Positions 34,676-44,841 of a DNA stretch of 64,000 nt are shown piece by piece. Below the pieces are notes generated by a model. That model saw only the letters and a program-made list of their open reading frames with translations, was not told where the DNA came from and made no database searches. The stretch is taken from assembly GCA_016125495.1 (NCBI GenBank), contig WGLQ01000027.1, positions 62,001-126,000 of the forward strand, written 5' to 3'. Every line of letters begins with the position of its first letter. Within the stretch, counting starts at the first letter, position 1. The position numbers were made by a program, and so were the translations under genes. The DNA comes from Hyphomicrobiales bacterium (lineage in GTDB: Bacteria; Pseudomonadota; Alphaproteobacteria; Rhizobiales; RI-29).

Positions 34676-35155
34676 TCAGCGCAACGTCAGTCCGGAGACG
34701 CCGAGCGCGACGTTGAGGCCGGTCTGGCCCTGCACGCTGAAGGGCTGCAGGGTGATCGAACGCTGGAGGCCGCCGACCAGCACGTTGACCCCTGCCCCGA
34801 CCCCGACCGAAGCGTCGACGGATGCTCCGACGTAGTTCCCCCTGAGCGCCCCCTCACCGAGGTCCGTCGTGGCTGCCAACACCGTCCAGATGATCTCGGT
34901 CTCGCCGGTCGTGCCGATGTCGATCCCGAGTTTGGTGATGGTCGCGTCGTAGAACTCGACGACCCGGCCCTTACCGCGCTCGAAACGGCAGACGAGCTGC
35001 TTTTGCGAGCCGATGATGAAGCCGGTTCCGCCTTCCCCGGTACATGTGAGGAGCCCGGCCTCGACGCCCGGCCCTTCGCCGGAAGCAAAGCCTGGCGCCC
35101 CGAAAATGCCGACCCCGAGAACCACCGCCGCGAGATGTCGCCTGAACCGCCCCAT
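34676..35155 (-). CDS. DUF992 family secreted protein
   Basis: A 159-residue exported protein with a signal peptide (MGRFRRHLAAVVLGVGIFGAPGFASG). The mature part VEAGLLTCTGEGGTGFIIGSQKQLVCRFE and the Gly/Val-rich C-terminal repeats (GASVDASVGVGAGVNVLVGGLQRSITLQPFS) fit DUF992, an alphaproteobacterial periplasmic family of unknown function. Two cysteines (in LLTCTG and LVCRFE) may form a disulfide. ATG 35155 gives the clean signal peptide; upstream codons in the same frame are unlike protein. Confidence 0.82.
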   Translation of the reverse strand: MGRFRRHLAAVVLGVGIFGAPGFASGEGPGVEAGLLTCTGEGGTGFIIGSQKQLVCRFERGKGRVVEFYDATITKLGIDIGTTGETEIIWTVLAATTDLGEGALRGNYVGASVDASVGVGAGVNVLVGGLQRSITLQPFSVQGQTGLNVALGVSGLTLR

Positions 35156-35758
35156 GGAGTCGTGCCTCCTGAATTTCAGTTCCGCCGAGCCTGTGGCGAG
35201 ATTCGTGTCCTCACTCCGGCCGAGTTGTGGCCAAATTGCGTCGGCCATGGCCACGGCTGACGTATATCCGCAGTATTCGTCTCGCCGGACCGTCACATTG
35301 GTGATATGAATGGTGTTGTATGAGCGTATCGGGTTCAGTTGAACGAAGCACCACATCAGCCTGAATTGTGCTGATCATGAGTGGTTCGACAATCGTGGTA
35401 GACCTCGACGCCGCCGTCCGTGTCCACTCCGGTGTCGGTGAGCTGCGTTGTTTCGGGGGACGCCGTGGGGCTCGGCCTCGCGCATCACATTTCGAGTTCC
35501 TCTGCCATATGGCGGAGATACCACCGGGCGGCATGGATCGTAGCCGCGTAGCCGCCCGGTGACGACAGCACAGCGCCGAAGCCGGATTGCCGCGCGGGCC
35601 TCGTGCCCGACCGCGCCGAAGTTTTTTCGCGGCCGGAACCACACCCCCTTTACATCGCCCCCGACGCACCCTAAATGCGCGCCTCCGTGATCGCATCGCG
35701 CGATCTCTGCCGACGAGGCAGACGCCAGGTCCGGCTCGACCTGTGGAGGTCCCATGAA
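35156..35758. other. 603-base intergenic region, lower GC
   Basis: No gene can be supported. The stretch 35260-35420 is noticeably AT-richer than its surroundings. Only short, basic, low-complexity frames cross it. It should hold the divergent promoters of the DUF992 and decarboxylase genes. No tRNA or riboswitch fold was recognised. Confidence 0.5.
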
Positions 35759-36934
35759 ATGGAAAGCTTCAGCTCCGCCGACGCGTTGATCGTGGCCGCC
35801 CGCCCGGAAGATCCCGTCCTCGGATTTCGTCCCCACGCAGCCCACCGCGCCGCCCGCTGGTTCCTCGATTGCTTTCCGGGCGAGGTCGCCTACGCGGTCA
35901 AGGCCAACGACTCTCCCCTCCTCCTTGCGACATTCGCGGCCGCCGGCATCCGCCAGTTCGATGTCGCCTCCCTCGCCGAGGTCGAACTGGTCGGCGCCAT
36001 CCCCGGCGCGCGCCAGCATTTCATGAACCCCGTCAAATCGCGCCTGGCGATCCGCCGCGCCTACCGCGAGTTCGGCGTACGCTGCTTTGCGCTCGACACC
36101 GAGGATGAACTCGAAAAGATCATCGCCGAGACCGGCGGCGCCCGCGACCTCGAACTGTTCGTGCGCATCGCGGTTACGGCAGGCGAGAGCCGCGTTCCAC
36201 TCGAGAGGAAATTCGGCGCCACCGACGAGACCGCCGTCCGTCTCCTACAGCGCGCACGCCATCACGCAGATGAACTTGGCATCACCTTCCACGTCGGCTC
36301 GCAGACGATGTCCCCGGGTGCCTATACCGACGCCCTGGCGCGGGTCCACCAGCTCATCGTTCGCGCCGGCGTCGTGGTCGATGCGATCGACGTCGGCGGC
36401 GGCTTTCCCTCCGTCTATGGCGAGCCGCGCCCTGCGCCGCTCGCAACCTTCGTCTCCGCGATCGCCCAGCGTTTCGAGGCCCTGCCGGTCAGCCGCGACT
36501 GCCGTCTGATCTGCGAGCCCGGCCGCGCGCTCGCCGCCGAGGCCGAGAGCCTCGTCGTACGGGTCGAGGCGCGCCGCGGCAACGAGCTCTTCATCAACGA
36601 CGGCGCCTATGGCGCGCTGTTCGATGCCGCCCACCTCGGCTTTCCGTTTCCCGTCCGCCTCGCCGGCCGCCGCGCCGAGGCGAGCGATCAGCCGTGCGCC
36701 TTCGAACTCTGGGGACCGACCTGCGATTCCCTCGATCGCATGAAGGGTCCGTTCATGCTGCCCAATTCGATCCGCGAGGGGGATTATATCGAGTTCGGCA
36801 ACATCGGCGCCTACGGCCGCGCGGTCGCAGGTGACTTCAACGGCTACGGCCGCTACATCGAGGTGATCCTGGAGGACGAGCCCATGCTCAGCATGTACCG
36901 CCCCGCCGGGCACCCGCTCGCGCGAAAGGCCTAG
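35759..36934 (+). CDS. Type III PLP decarboxylase (ornithine/lysine-type)
   Basis: A 391-residue alanine-racemase-fold decarboxylase. The PLP lysine is K48 in EVAYAVKANDSP. FDVASLAEVELV, MNPVKSR, ITFHVGSQ, IDVGGGFPSVYG and CEPGRALAAEAE follow in order, and the partner-subunit cysteine is in ELWGPTCDSLDRM. This is the set found in ornithine and lysine/ornithine decarboxylases that make putrescine or cadaverine; diaminopimelate decarboxylase is less likely from the GPTCDSLD segment. ATG 35759 has GGAGGT 10 bases upstream. Convergent with ubiB. Confidence 0.87.
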   Translation: MESFSSADALIVAARPEDPVLGFRPHAAHRAARWFLDCFPGEVAYAVKANDSPLLLATFAAAGIRQFDVASLAEVELVGAIPGARQHFMNPVKSRLAIRRAYREFGVRCFALDTEDELEKIIAETGGARDLELFVRIAVTAGESRVPLERKFGATDETAVRLLQRARHHADELGITFHVGSQTMSPGAYTDALARVHQLIVRAGVVVDAIDVGGGFPSVYGEPRPAPLATFVSAIAQRFEALPVSRDCRLICEPGRALAAEAESLVVRVEARRGNELFINDGAYGALFDAAHLGFPFPVRLAGRRAEASDQPCAFELWGPTCDSLDRMKGPFMLPNSIREGDYIEFGNIGAYGRAVAGDFNGYGRYIEVILEDEPMLSMYRPAGHPLARKA

Positions 36935-36947
36935 GCCGAGTGTCGAA

Positions 36948-36967
36948 CCGGCCGTCTCCGCGGCCGG
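36948..36967. terminator. Hairpin between convergent genes
   Basis: CCGGCCG (36948-36954) pairs with CGGCCGG (36961-36967) around loop TCTCCG in the short gap between the convergent decarboxylase and ubiB genes. There is no T tract. Confidence 0.45.
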
Positions 36968-36970
36968 CCG

Positions 36971-38608
36971 TCAGCCCCGCGCTGCGAGCATGAACGCGAT
37001 CGCCGTCAATGCCGCCGCGCCGATCCAGATCGCGATCCGCGTCAGCCAGCCGCCGACCCCGATCGGCGCCGGCTCGCGCGCGGCGTTCCTCTCCTCGCCG
37101 ACCGCGATCTCGGCCGCCCGGCTGGCGAGCGCCTCGACCGTCCGCTCCGCCTGGCCGAGAAGCCGCGGCACCGTGGAGAGGAATCCGCCGATCTCCCCTG
37201 CTCCCCTCTGGATCTCCGCGATGCGCCCGGCCGCCCCGAGTTCGCGCTCCATCCACGCCTTGACCACGGGCTCACCCGCCGTCCACATGTTGAGCCGCGG
37301 GTTGAGCGAGCGTGCCACGCCCTCGACCACCACCATCGTCTTCTGCAGGAGGATGAGTTCCGGGCGCGTGCGCATGTCGAAAACCTCGGTGTACTCGAAG
37401 AGCTGACCGAGGAGGTGCCCCATGGAAATCTGCTCCGCCGGCCGGTCCATGATCGGCTCTGCGACCGCCCGCAGCGCCTGCGCGAATTCATCCACCGAAT
37501 GGTGCGCAGGCACGTAACCCGCCCAGAAATGCACCTCGGCCGCGCGGCGGAAATCGGACGAGATGAAACCGTAGAGGATTTCGGCGAGGAACCGGCGTTC
37601 ACGTGGTCCGAGCCGGCCCATGATCCCGAAGTCGATCGCGACGATATCGCCGTTTCCATCCACGAAGAGATTGCCCGGATGCATGTCGGCGTGAAAGAGG
37701 CCGTCGCGCATCGCATGCTGGAGGAATATGCGGATGAGCCGGACGCCGAGTTCGTCGAGATCGTGACCGGCGGCCCGGAGCGCTGGCGTATCGGCGATCG
37801 GCGTTCCGTCGATCCATTCGCTGGTCAGCACGCGCTTGGCCGTTCTCTGCCAATCCACCTTCGGCACGCGAAAGCCCGGATCGTCCTTGGAATTCAGCGC
37901 CATTTCGGACATCGCGGCCGCCTCGAGCCGCAGGTCCATCTCGAGCGCCGTCGTATGGGCGAGCGTGTCGACGACGGCGACTGGCCGAAGGCGCCGCGAC
38001 GGGGGATGGAACCGCTCGATCAGCCGCGCCGCCGTGTAGAAGCTCGACAGATCGTTGGCAAAGCGCCGTTCGATGCCAGGACGCAGAACCTTGACCGCCA
38101 CCGCGCGCCCGGAATTCTCGTTTGTCGTGGACGAGTCGGCTTCGGCATCCGGCCGGGGCGCCACCGGCACCTCGCCCTTGTGGACCTGCGCGATGGAGGC
38201 GGCCGCCACCGGCGGACCGAGCCGGGTGAACAGCGCCTCGACCGGCCGCCCGAGTGCCTCCCCGATGGTCGCGCGAGCCACCCGCTCGGGGAACGCAGGC
38301 AACCGGTCGGTCAGCTCCTCGAGATCGGCCACCAGCGCCTCGGGAATGAGGTCCGGCCGGGACGCGAAGAATTGTCCGAGCTTGATGTAGCTCGGCCCGA
38401 GATCGGTGAGGGCGGCCGCGATCGGCGACTGTCCCTTGGGATCGCGCGACCACGGCCAGCTGACCATGCGCCAGACGAGGCCGACGACACGACCGAGCCG
38501 CAGTACAACCGGCACTGGTGTGCCGGCCGGCACCAGCCGCACGCCGTACCGGGCGAGCGTGAGACCGGCACGCGCAAGGCGCAGATAGTCGATCAGGGAG
38601 CCGGCCAT
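36971..38608 (-). CDS. ubiB: Ubiquinone biosynthesis regulatory kinase-like protein UbiB
   Basis: A 545-residue membrane-associated atypical kinase/ATPase needed for ubiquinone synthesis. The KxGQ motif is in LGPSYIKLGQFFASRPDLIP. AASIAQVHKGEV, AVKVLRPGIERRF, DLRLEAAAMSEM, GLFHADMHPGNLFVDGNGDIVAIDFGIMGRLG complete the kinase-like core. One or two C-terminal transmembrane segments end the protein (TRIAIWIGAAALTAIAFML). A short Asp/Glu/Ser-rich insertion follows HKGEV. ATG 38608 is favoured over an upstream in-frame start six codons earlier. It lies downstream of ubiE on the same strand. Confidence 0.92.
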   Translation of the reverse strand: MAGSLIDYLRLARAGLTLARYGVRLVPAGTPVPVVLRLGRVVGLVWRMVSWPWSRDPKGQSPIAAALTDLGPSYIKLGQFFASRPDLIPEALVADLEELTDRLPAFPERVARATIGEALGRPVEALFTRLGPPVAAASIAQVHKGEVPVAPRPDAEADSSTTNENSGRAVAVKVLRPGIERRFANDLSSFYTAARLIERFHPPSRRLRPVAVVDTLAHTTALEMDLRLEAAAMSEMALNSKDDPGFRVPKVDWQRTAKRVLTSEWIDGTPIADTPALRAAGHDLDELGVRLIRIFLQHAMRDGLFHADMHPGNLFVDGNGDIVAIDFGIMGRLGPRERRFLAEILYGFISSDFRRAAEVHFWAGYVPAHHSVDEFAQALRAVAEPIMDRPAEQISMGHLLGQLFEYTEVFDMRTRPELILLQKTMVVVEGVARSLNPRLNMWTAGEPVVKAWMERELGAAGRIAEIQRGAGEIGGFLSTVPRLLGQAERTVEALASRAAEIAVGEERNAAREPAPIGVGGWLTRIAIWIGAAALTAIAFMLAARG

Positions 38609-38672
38609 CGTGCGCCCCCCGTCCATCGCTCGCTTGCCGGGCTTGCCCCCGCGATTGTCCCCGCCGCCCCCG

Positions 38673-39449
38673 TCACAGACGCCAGCCCGAGTGGATGGCC
38701 GCGATCCCGCCGGTCAGATTGCGATAGGCGACGCGCGAAAATCCCGCCTCGCGGATCATGCCGGCGAAACGCTCCTGGTCCGGAAACCGCCGGATGCTCT
38801 CGACGAGATACTGGTAGGGCTCGCCATCACCCGCCGCCACCGCCCCGAGGCGTGGAATGACGTGGAACGACCAGGCATCGTAGAGCCGATCGAGCATCGG
38901 CACGGTGACGCGCGAGAACTCGAGCACAAGCAGCCGGCCGCCCGGCTTCAGCACACGGTAAGCCTCCCGGAGCGCCGCGTCGATGTTGGTGACGTTACGG
39001 ATGCCGAAGGCGATCGTGTAACCCTCGAACGTCGCGTCCGCCATGGGCAGCGCCTCGGCATTGCCCTGCACGAAGCCGATCCGCTCACCTTCCGGCCGCG
39101 CCGCGAGCCGCGCCGCGCCCGCCGCCAGCATCTCGCCCGAAATGTCGCAGATCGTTGCCCGCGTACCCGCCCCGCCCGCGCGCACCACGCGCAGCGCAAC
39201 GTCGCCCGTGCCGCCCGCCACGTCGAGCAGTTCGAACCGCCGCGCACCCTTGGGCGGCGCCAGCCAGTTGACGAGATCGTTCTTCCAGGCCCGGTGCAGC
39301 CCACCGGACATGAGGTCGTTCATCAGGTCGTAGCGGTCCGCCACGCGCCGGAAGACATTGTTGACGAGCCCCTGCTTCTCCTCGGGCTCGACCCGTCGAA
39401 AGCCATAGGAGGCAGAGAATTCGTCGTCGGAATGGTGTGCTTGGCTCAT
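38673..39449 (-). CDS. ubiE: Ubiquinone/menaquinone methyltransferase UbiE
   Basis: A 258-residue SAM-dependent C-methyltransferase of ubiquinone (and menaquinone) synthesis. [42 protein letters not shown] and [15 protein letters not shown] (SAM motif I), then [36 protein letters not shown], are diagnostic. ATG 39449 matches the conserved N terminus; 12 earlier in-frame codons are discarded. It is divergent from mutM and followed by ubiB, the arrangement normal for alphaproteobacteria. Confidence 0.95.
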   Translation of the reverse strand: MSQAHHSDDEFSASYGFRRVEPEEKQGLVNNVFRRVADRYDLMNDLMSGGLHRAWKNDLVNWLAPPKGARRFELLDVAGGTGDVALRVVRAGGAGTRATICDISGEMLAAGAARLAARPEGERIGFVQGNAEALPMADATFEGYTIAFGIRNVTNIDAALREAYRVLKPGGRLLVLEFSRVTVPMLDRLYDAWSFHVIPRLGAVAAGDGEPYQYLVESIRRFPDQERFAGMIREAGFSRVAYRNLTGGIAAIHSGWRL

Positions 39450-39574
39450 GGCGGCGGACCTTAGCGGACTGCGCCGCGCCGGCAAAGCGCAACGACCGGT
39501 GAGGGCGAACGCAACCGCCCGTCAGCCGACGACGTCCCGGTTTACTTTCGCGTCCCACCCGCTAGACCTGCGCG

Positions 39575-40480
39575 ATGCCGGAATTGCCCGAGGTCGAGAC
39601 CGTCTGCCGCGCCCTCGCCCCCCGTCTCGTGGGGCGCCGCTTCGTGCGCGTCGAGCAGCGCCGGCCGGACCTGCGCTTTCCCTTTCCCCCGGCCTTTGCC
39701 GAGCGCCTTTCGGGGGCCCGCATCGACCGCCTCTGGCGCCGTGCCAAGTACATGCTCGCCGCCCTCGACACGGGCGAGGTGCTGCTCGTCCACCTCGGCA
39801 TGTCGGGGCGCATGCTGGTCGAGCCGCCGGGTTCGCCCGAGCGCCTCGCGACCGTCGCCCTCTACCACGGCCCGCTCGACGATGGCCTGGGCGGCACCAG
39901 CGGCAATGCCGGCCACGAGGCGCGCCACGATCACGTCGTCTTCCACATGGACGACGGTTGGCGCATCACCTTCAACGACCACCGACGCTTCGGCATGATG
40001 GACCTCTTTTCCAAGCACGACATGGACCGCCAGCGCTTCCTCGCTCCGCTCGGGCCGGAGCCGCTCGGCAACGCCTTTTCGCCCGAGACCCTCGGGGCCG
40101 CGCTCGCCGGCCGCGCAACGCCGATCAAGGCCGCCCTCCTCGACCAGCGCATCGTCGCGGGACTTGGCAACATCTACGTCTCGGAAGCCCTCTTTCGCGC
40201 CGCGATCTCGCCGCGTCGCCTTTCGCGCACCATTCCGGGCCGGCGCGCCGAGCGCCTCGTTCCGGCGATCCGCGAGGTGCTCGAGGCGGCGATCGCGGCC
40301 GGCGGCTCGACCCTCAGGGACTATGTCCACGCCGACGGCTCGCTCGGCTATTTCCAGCACACCTTCGCCGTCTACGACCGGGAAGGCGCCCCCTGCCCGC
40401 GCCCGGGCTGCGGCGGCACCGTTCGTCGACTGGTCCAGGCCGGCCGCTCGACCTATTATTGCGGCCGCTGTCAGCGTTAG
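39575..40480 (+). CDS. mutM: Formamidopyrimidine-DNA glycosylase MutM (Fpg)
   Basis: A 301-residue base-excision repair enzyme removing 8-oxoguanine and Fapy lesions. The N-terminal [14 protein letters not shown] supplies the catalytic P2 (after Met removal) and E3, with K58 in [15 protein letters not shown] and the helix-two-turn-helix [14 protein letters not shown] follow. The C-terminal zinc finger has Cx4C (CPRPGC) and CGRC before QR. An extra stretch around [20 protein letters not shown] lengthens the catalytic domain slightly. It is divergent from ubiE and followed by an enoyl-CoA hydratase gene. Confidence 0.96.
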   Translation: MPELPEVETVCRALAPRLVGRRFVRVEQRRPDLRFPFPPAFAERLSGARIDRLWRRAKYMLAALDTGEVLLVHLGMSGRMLVEPPGSPERLATVALYHGPLDDGLGGTSGNAGHEARHDHVVFHMDDGWRITFNDHRRFGMMDLFSKHDMDRQRFLAPLGPEPLGNAFSPETLGAALAGRATPIKAALLDQRIVAGLGNIYVSEALFRAAISPRRLSRTIPGRRAERLVPAIREVLEAAIAAGGSTLRDYVHADGSLGYFQHTFAVYDREGAPCPRPGCGGTVRRLVQAGRSTYYCGRCQR

Positions 40481-40567
40481 CCGCGACCGGCCCGCAGCCG
40501 GCGCCGAGACATTCTGGCGGAGCCACCACGCCACCCGCGAGCATCGCCACCCGAGGAGGAGACCCCA

Positions 40568-41341
40568 ATGGCCTATCAGCACATCATCACCGAGGAACGC
40601 GGCCGCGTCGGTCTCGTCACGTTCAACCGCCCGCAGGCCCTCAATGCCCTCTGCACGCCCCTGATCGAGGAATTGGGCGCCGCCCTCGCCGCCTTCGAGG
40701 CCGATGCCGGCATCGGCGCCATCGTCATCACCGGCTCGGAAAAGGCCTTCGCGGCTGGCGCCGACATCAAGGAGATGCAGTCCAAGAGCTACATGGATTG
40801 CTACAAGGAGGACTTCATCGCGAGCTGGGACGCGGTCGCCCGGTGCCGCAAGCCGGTGATCGCGGCGGTCTCGGGCTACGCCCTCGGCGGCGGCTGCGAA
40901 CTCGCCATGATGTGCGACTTCATCATCGCCGGCCGCTCGGCCAAATTCGGCCAGCCCGAGATCACCCTCGGCGTCATTCCGGGGGCTGGCGGCACGCAGC
41001 GCCTGACGCGCCTCGTCGGCAAGGCAAAGGCCATGGACCTCTGCCTCACCGGCCGCATGATGGACGCCGAGGAGGCCGAGCGCTCGGGCCTCGTTGCCCG
41101 CGTCGTCGATGATGGCGAGGTGCTGGGCGAGGCCTTGAAGGCGGCCACCAAGATCGCCGGATTTTCACTCCCCTCCGTGATGATGGCGAAGGAGGCGGTC
41201 GGCCGCGCCCTCGAGACGACGCTCGGCGAGGGCCTGCGCTTCGAGCGCCGCCTGTTCCACTCCCTCTTTGCCACCGACGACCAGAAGGAAGGCATGCAGG
41301 CCTTCGTCGAAAAGCGCAAACCGCAGTTCGCGAACCGGTGA
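40568..41341 (+). CDS. Enoyl-CoA hydratase
   Basis: A 257-residue short-chain crotonase with both catalytic glutamates: E111 in [14 protein letters not shown] and E131 in [31 protein letters not shown] forms the CoA oxyanion site. It hydrates short 2-enoyl-CoAs in beta-oxidation. GGAGGAG lies 8 bases before ATG 40568. The mutM-ech order is standard in Hyphomicrobiales, where rpsT and dnaA often follow; here an AT-rich gene follows instead. Confidence 0.92.
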   Translation: MAYQHIITEERGRVGLVTFNRPQALNALCTPLIEELGAALAAFEADAGIGAIVITGSEKAFAAGADIKEMQSKSYMDCYKEDFIASWDAVARCRKPVIAAVSGYALGGGCELAMMCDFIIAGRSAKFGQPEITLGVIPGAGGTQRLTRLVGKAKAMDLCLTGRMMDAEEAERSGLVARVVDDGEVLGEALKAATKIAGFSLPSVMMAKEAVGRALETTLGEGLRFERRLFHSLFATDDQKEGMQAFVEKRKPQFANR

Positions 41342-41605
41342 GGGGCGGGGGCGGGCAGCAGCGGGGGCCGGGAAGGCGAAGGCGACGGGAGCGCCGGGCC
41401 GAAAGGCGCAGGGTGGGAAAGATATGCCCCCCGCCACCCCCTCACGATCCCCGGATGCGGTGCAGCACGCAGTGGTGCGCCGCTGATCCGGGGTCGCCCT
41501 GAAGGCGGTCACCGCACACGGGAGACGTCAGCGCCCCCGCCACCACCTAAATGGCCGAGCCGAAAAGCAAACGATCCGACTCCTTGACGCCGGCGGAACA
41601 CAATC

Positions 41606-42661
41606 ATGAGCACCAATGCTGAATCGATACACCAACAACTCTGCCGCAATGCGCTCTCCTTCCTGCAGCGAGCCGTCGATGAAGTAGGTGTCTCGCCATC
41701 ATTCTCAATTGTTCACTTTGCGATAGGCATAGAATTGCTCCTCAAGTCCCGACTTGTTCTCGAACATTGGTCACTGATAGTGGACGGCAACAAGGCAAAT
41801 TGGAGCCAGTTCAAAAAGGGACAATGCAGAACAGTAAGCCTTGACGAATCGATGCGGCGTCTGGACGAAATATGTTGCGAACCCATCCCGAGTCTGGCAA
41901 AGACCACGTTTCGCGCTTTGGCCGCCCATCGAAATCGTATCGTACATTTTTTTCACGAAATCGATGCCGAACCAAACCAAGCACGCAATGCCGCAATCAT
42001 CGAGCAGTTCAAATGTTGGTACTATATAAGACAAATATTTGAAAAATGGCGAGAACATTTTCCGGATCTAGCGACTGAAATTTGGTCGATTCAGAAAACA
42101 ATGAACTCCAATAGAAATTATCTCGCCGAAGTGTTCGAACACTTGTCACCCGCGATCAAAGGGCAGCAATCAGACGGTCAAACCTTCTGCGAATGCCAAT
42201 TTTGCGGATTTCATGCTGCCAAGGAGAACGCAAAAACACTCCAATTGGGGATTGCCATCTGTGAAGTCTGCGGTTCGGAACACAATTATCTTTTTATCGA
42301 ATGCCCAACGTGCAGCTTTGACATCAGGGTAACAAACTACAACATCAACGATATAACGTGCAATGGCTGTGGAACTAAGCTGTCGAATGACGAACTTGGA
42401 GAAACTATAGATTCAGATCCAGTTAACTCCGATAACTACTTCGAGCACGTTGGAATAAATTGCGCAGCTTGTCTCAGTCTTGGTTCCGTCGTGGATCACC
42501 ACGATCATTTCGTCTGCAAGCTTTGCCTTGGAATTGCCACCGACGCCCCCATGTGCGGCTGGTGCGGCGAACGTCAAATCGGTGGTGGTGACCTTGTGTA
42601 TAGCAGGCTACATGGTTGCGAATTTTGCGACGGTCAGCTGGGGTGGGAAGGTGACGGCTAA
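41606..42661 (+). CDS. HEPN-like and multi-zinc-ribbon protein (AT-rich, unrecognised)
   Basis: A 351-residue protein with no family I can name. The helical N-terminal half has FAIGIELLLKSRLVLEH (about 38-54) and AAHRNRIVHFFHEID, containing R109-x4-H114, the signature of HEPN-domain ribonucleases or their structural relatives. The C-terminal half carries eight CxxC knuckles (C197/200, C219/222, C233/236, C252/255, C286/289, C304/307, C317/320, C338/341), enough for four zinc ribbons. Base composition is far AT-richer than neighbours and codon use differs, a sign of transfer. No ribosome binding site is obvious and it is a single-gene insertion between ech and lepA. A nucleic-acid-binding or defence role is inference. 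Confidence 0.78.
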   Translation: MSTNAESIHQQLCRNALSFLQRAVDEVGVSPSFSIVHFAIGIELLLKSRLVLEHWSLIVDGNKANWSQFKKGQCRTVSLDESMRRLDEICCEPIPSLAKTTFRALAAHRNRIVHFFHEIDAEPNQARNAAIIEQFKCWYYIRQIFEKWREHFPDLATEIWSIQKTMNSNRNYLAEVFEHLSPAIKGQQSDGQTFCECQFCGFHAAKENAKTLQLGIAICEVCGSEHNYLFIECPTCSFDIRVTNYNINDITCNGCGTKLSNDELGETIDSDPVNSDNYFEHVGINCAACLSLGSVVDHHDHFVCKLCLGIATDAPMCGWCGERQIGGGDLVYSRLHGCEFCDGQLGWEGDG

Positions 42662-42905
42662 AACAAATGTGCAGCGGAGCCCAAAACTCACTACGGAACC
42701 CAATGGGGTTGAGCAACATTTTGGTCGATTTAAACGGAATGCAGTCTGAACAAATACAAATTTCAGTGGCGCTATTTGACCACTACTGGAAGCCCCCATT
42801 TCCCTGCAATGCATCTAAGAAACGACATCCGCAAACTCACTTAATTCTCGTCTTAGCGTCGCATCCGGTCACGGCCTCACCTACTTCTCACAGCTTACTC
42901 CCCCC
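42662..42905. other. AT-rich tail of the HEPN island
   Basis: No gene is supported. The base composition stays AT-rich to about 42890 and changes abruptly at the end of lepA, marking the right edge of the foreign segment. No direct repeats delimiting the island were found by eye. Confidence 0.5.
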
Positions 42906-44753
42906 TCAATTCCCGTCCATCTTGAGGGCGGAGATGAAGGCGTCCTGGGGGATGTCGACCTTGCCGAACTGGCGCATCTTCTTTTTCCCCTCCTTCTGCT
43001 TGTCGAGCAGCTTGCGCTTGCGCGTGATGTCGCCGCCGTAACACTTGGCGGTGACGTCCTTGCGCAATGCCGCGATCGTCTCGCGCGCGATCACCTTGGC
43101 CCCGATCGCCGCCTGGATCGGGATCTTGAAGAGGTGGCGGGGAATCAAATCCTTCAGTTTCTCGCACATCCCACGCCCGCGCGCCTCCGCCCGGTCGCGG
43201 TGCACGATGATCGAGAGCGCATCGACCGGCTCGCCGTTGACGAGGATGCCCATCTTGACGAGGTTGCCGGTCTCATAGCCGATGATCTGGTAGTCGAACG
43301 AAGCATAGCCGCGCGATACCGAGTGGAGGCGGTCGTAGAAGTCGAACACCGCCTCGTTGAGCGGCAGTTCGTAGACCACCATCGCCCGGCTGCCCGCATA
43401 GGTCAGCTCGATCTGGCGCCCGCGCCGGTCCTCGCAGAGCTTCAGCACCGCGCCGAGATACTCGTCCGGAACGAGGATCGTCGCGCGGATCCACGGCTCC
43501 TCGATGCGCTCGATCTTGACGACGTCCGGCATGTCCGCCGGATTGTGCAATTCGACCATCGAGCCATCGGTCATGAAGAGCTTGTAGATGACGCTCGGCG
43601 CCGTCGTGATGAGGTCGATGTCGAATTCCCGCTCGAGGCGCTCGCGTACGATCTCGAGGTGGAGGAGGCCGAGGAAGCCGCAGCGAAAGCCGAAGCCGAG
43701 CGCCGCCGACGTCTCCATCTCGAAATGGAAGGAGGCATCGTTGAGCCGCAGCTTGCCCATCGCATCGCGCAGGTTCTCGAAGTCCGCCGCGTCCACCGGA
43801 AAGAGCCCGCAGAACACCACCGGCTGGGCCGGCTTGAAGCCCGCGAGCGACGTCGCGCACGGCCGCTTGTCGTCGGTCACCGTGTCACCGACGCGGGTGT
43901 CCGCCACCTCCTTGATCGAGGCCGTGAAGAACCCGATCTCGCCCGGCCCGAGGCTGCCCGCCATCTCCTGCTTGGGACGAAAGACGCCGACCCGATCGAC
44001 CGGATGCACCGCCCCCGTCGACATCAGCTTGATGCGCTGGCCCTTCTTGAGGAAGCCGTCGATCACCCTCACGAGCACCACCACGCCGAGGTAGGCGTCG
44101 TACCAGCTGTCGACCAGCAGCGCTTTGAGGGGCGCCTGCGGATCGCCCTTGGGCGCCGGCAGGCGTGTGACGATCGCCTCGAGCACGGCGGGGATGCCGA
44201 GCCCGGTCTTGGCCGAGATTTCGAGAGCCTCGGACGCGTCGAGCCCGATCACGTCCTCGATCTGCTCACGCACCCGGTCGGGCTCGGCGGCCGGCAGATC
44301 GATCTTGTTGAGAACGGGAACGATTTCGTGGTTGTTGTCGATCGCCTGATAGACGTTGGCGAGCGTCTGGGCCTCGACACCCTGGCTCGCGTCGACCACC
44401 AGGAGCGAGCCCTCGCAGGCCGCGAGCGATCGGTTGACCTCGTAAGCGAAGTCGACGTGGCCGGGTGTGTCGATGAGGTTGAGCTCGTAGGTCAGCCCGT
44501 CGCCGGCGGTGTATTCGAGGCGCACGGTCTGCGCCTTGATGGTGATGCCCCGCTCGCGCTCGATGTCCATCGAATCGAGCACCTGCTCCTTCATCTCGCG
44601 CTGCTCGAGCCCGCCGCAGGCCTGGATCAGCCTGTCGGCGAGTGTCGACTTGCCATGGTCGATGTGAGCGACGATGGAGAAATTGCGGATCCGCGCGAGC
44701 GGCGTTGCGCCGGGCGCGATGGCGGCCTTGCTGTCGGGTGTGCTGGTGCTCAT
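42906..44753 (-). CDS. lepA: Elongation factor 4 (LepA)
   Basis: A 615-residue translational GTPase that back-translocates or remodels stalled ribosomes. G1 [15 protein letters not shown]2/G3 [10 protein letters not shown] and [13 protein letters not shown]4 NKIDLP and G5 SAKTGLG are all present. The EF4-specific C-terminal domain contains [55 protein letters not shown] and the ending [17 protein letters not shown]. Length is the family norm. An N-terminal extension of about 20 residues precedes [13 protein letters not shown]. Confidence 0.97.
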   Translation of the reverse strand: MSTSTPDSKAAIAPGATPLARIRNFSIVAHIDHGKSTLADRLIQACGGLEQREMKEQVLDSMDIERERGITIKAQTVRLEYTAGDGLTYELNLIDTPGHVDFAYEVNRSLAACEGSLLVVDASQGVEAQTLANVYQAIDNNHEIVPVLNKIDLPAAEPDRVREQIEDVIGLDASEALEISAKTGLGIPAVLEAIVTRLPAPKGDPQAPLKALLVDSWYDAYLGVVVLVRVIDGFLKKGQRIKLMSTGAVHPVDRVGVFRPKQEMAGSLGPGEIGFFTASIKEVADTRVGDTVTDDKRPCATSLAGFKPAQPVVFCGLFPVDAADFENLRDAMGKLRLNDASFHFEMETSAALGFGFRCGFLGLLHLEIVRERLEREFDIDLITTAPSVIYKLFMTDGSMVELHNPADMPDVVKIERIEEPWIRATILVPDEYLGAVLKLCEDRRGRQIELTYAGSRAMVVYELPLNEAVFDFYDRLHSVSRGYASFDYQIIGYETGNLVKMGILVNGEPVDALSIIVHRDRAEARGRGMCEKLKDLIPRHLFKIPIQAAIGAKVIARETIAALRKDVTAKCYGGDITRKRKLLDKQKEGKKKMRQFGKVDIPQDAFISALKMDGN

Positions 44754-44841
44754 GGCCGTGGATGTAGCACTGGCCTAGGCCGGGTCAAGCGGAGGCATCG
44801 GTTGTGCCCGCCCGCCTCGCGCTGTGAGCGCCTCGGCTGCC

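Noticed and set aside
35211-35696. 161-codon minus-strand frame in the gap before the decarboxylase
   Set aside because: Arg/Pro-rich, no family, no ribosome binding site, and it crosses the most AT-rich part without any compositional signal of coding.
39448-41112. 554-codon plus-strand frame overlapping mutM and the hydratase
   Set aside because: Different frame from two verified genes; Arg/Pro-rich translation with no conserved motif.
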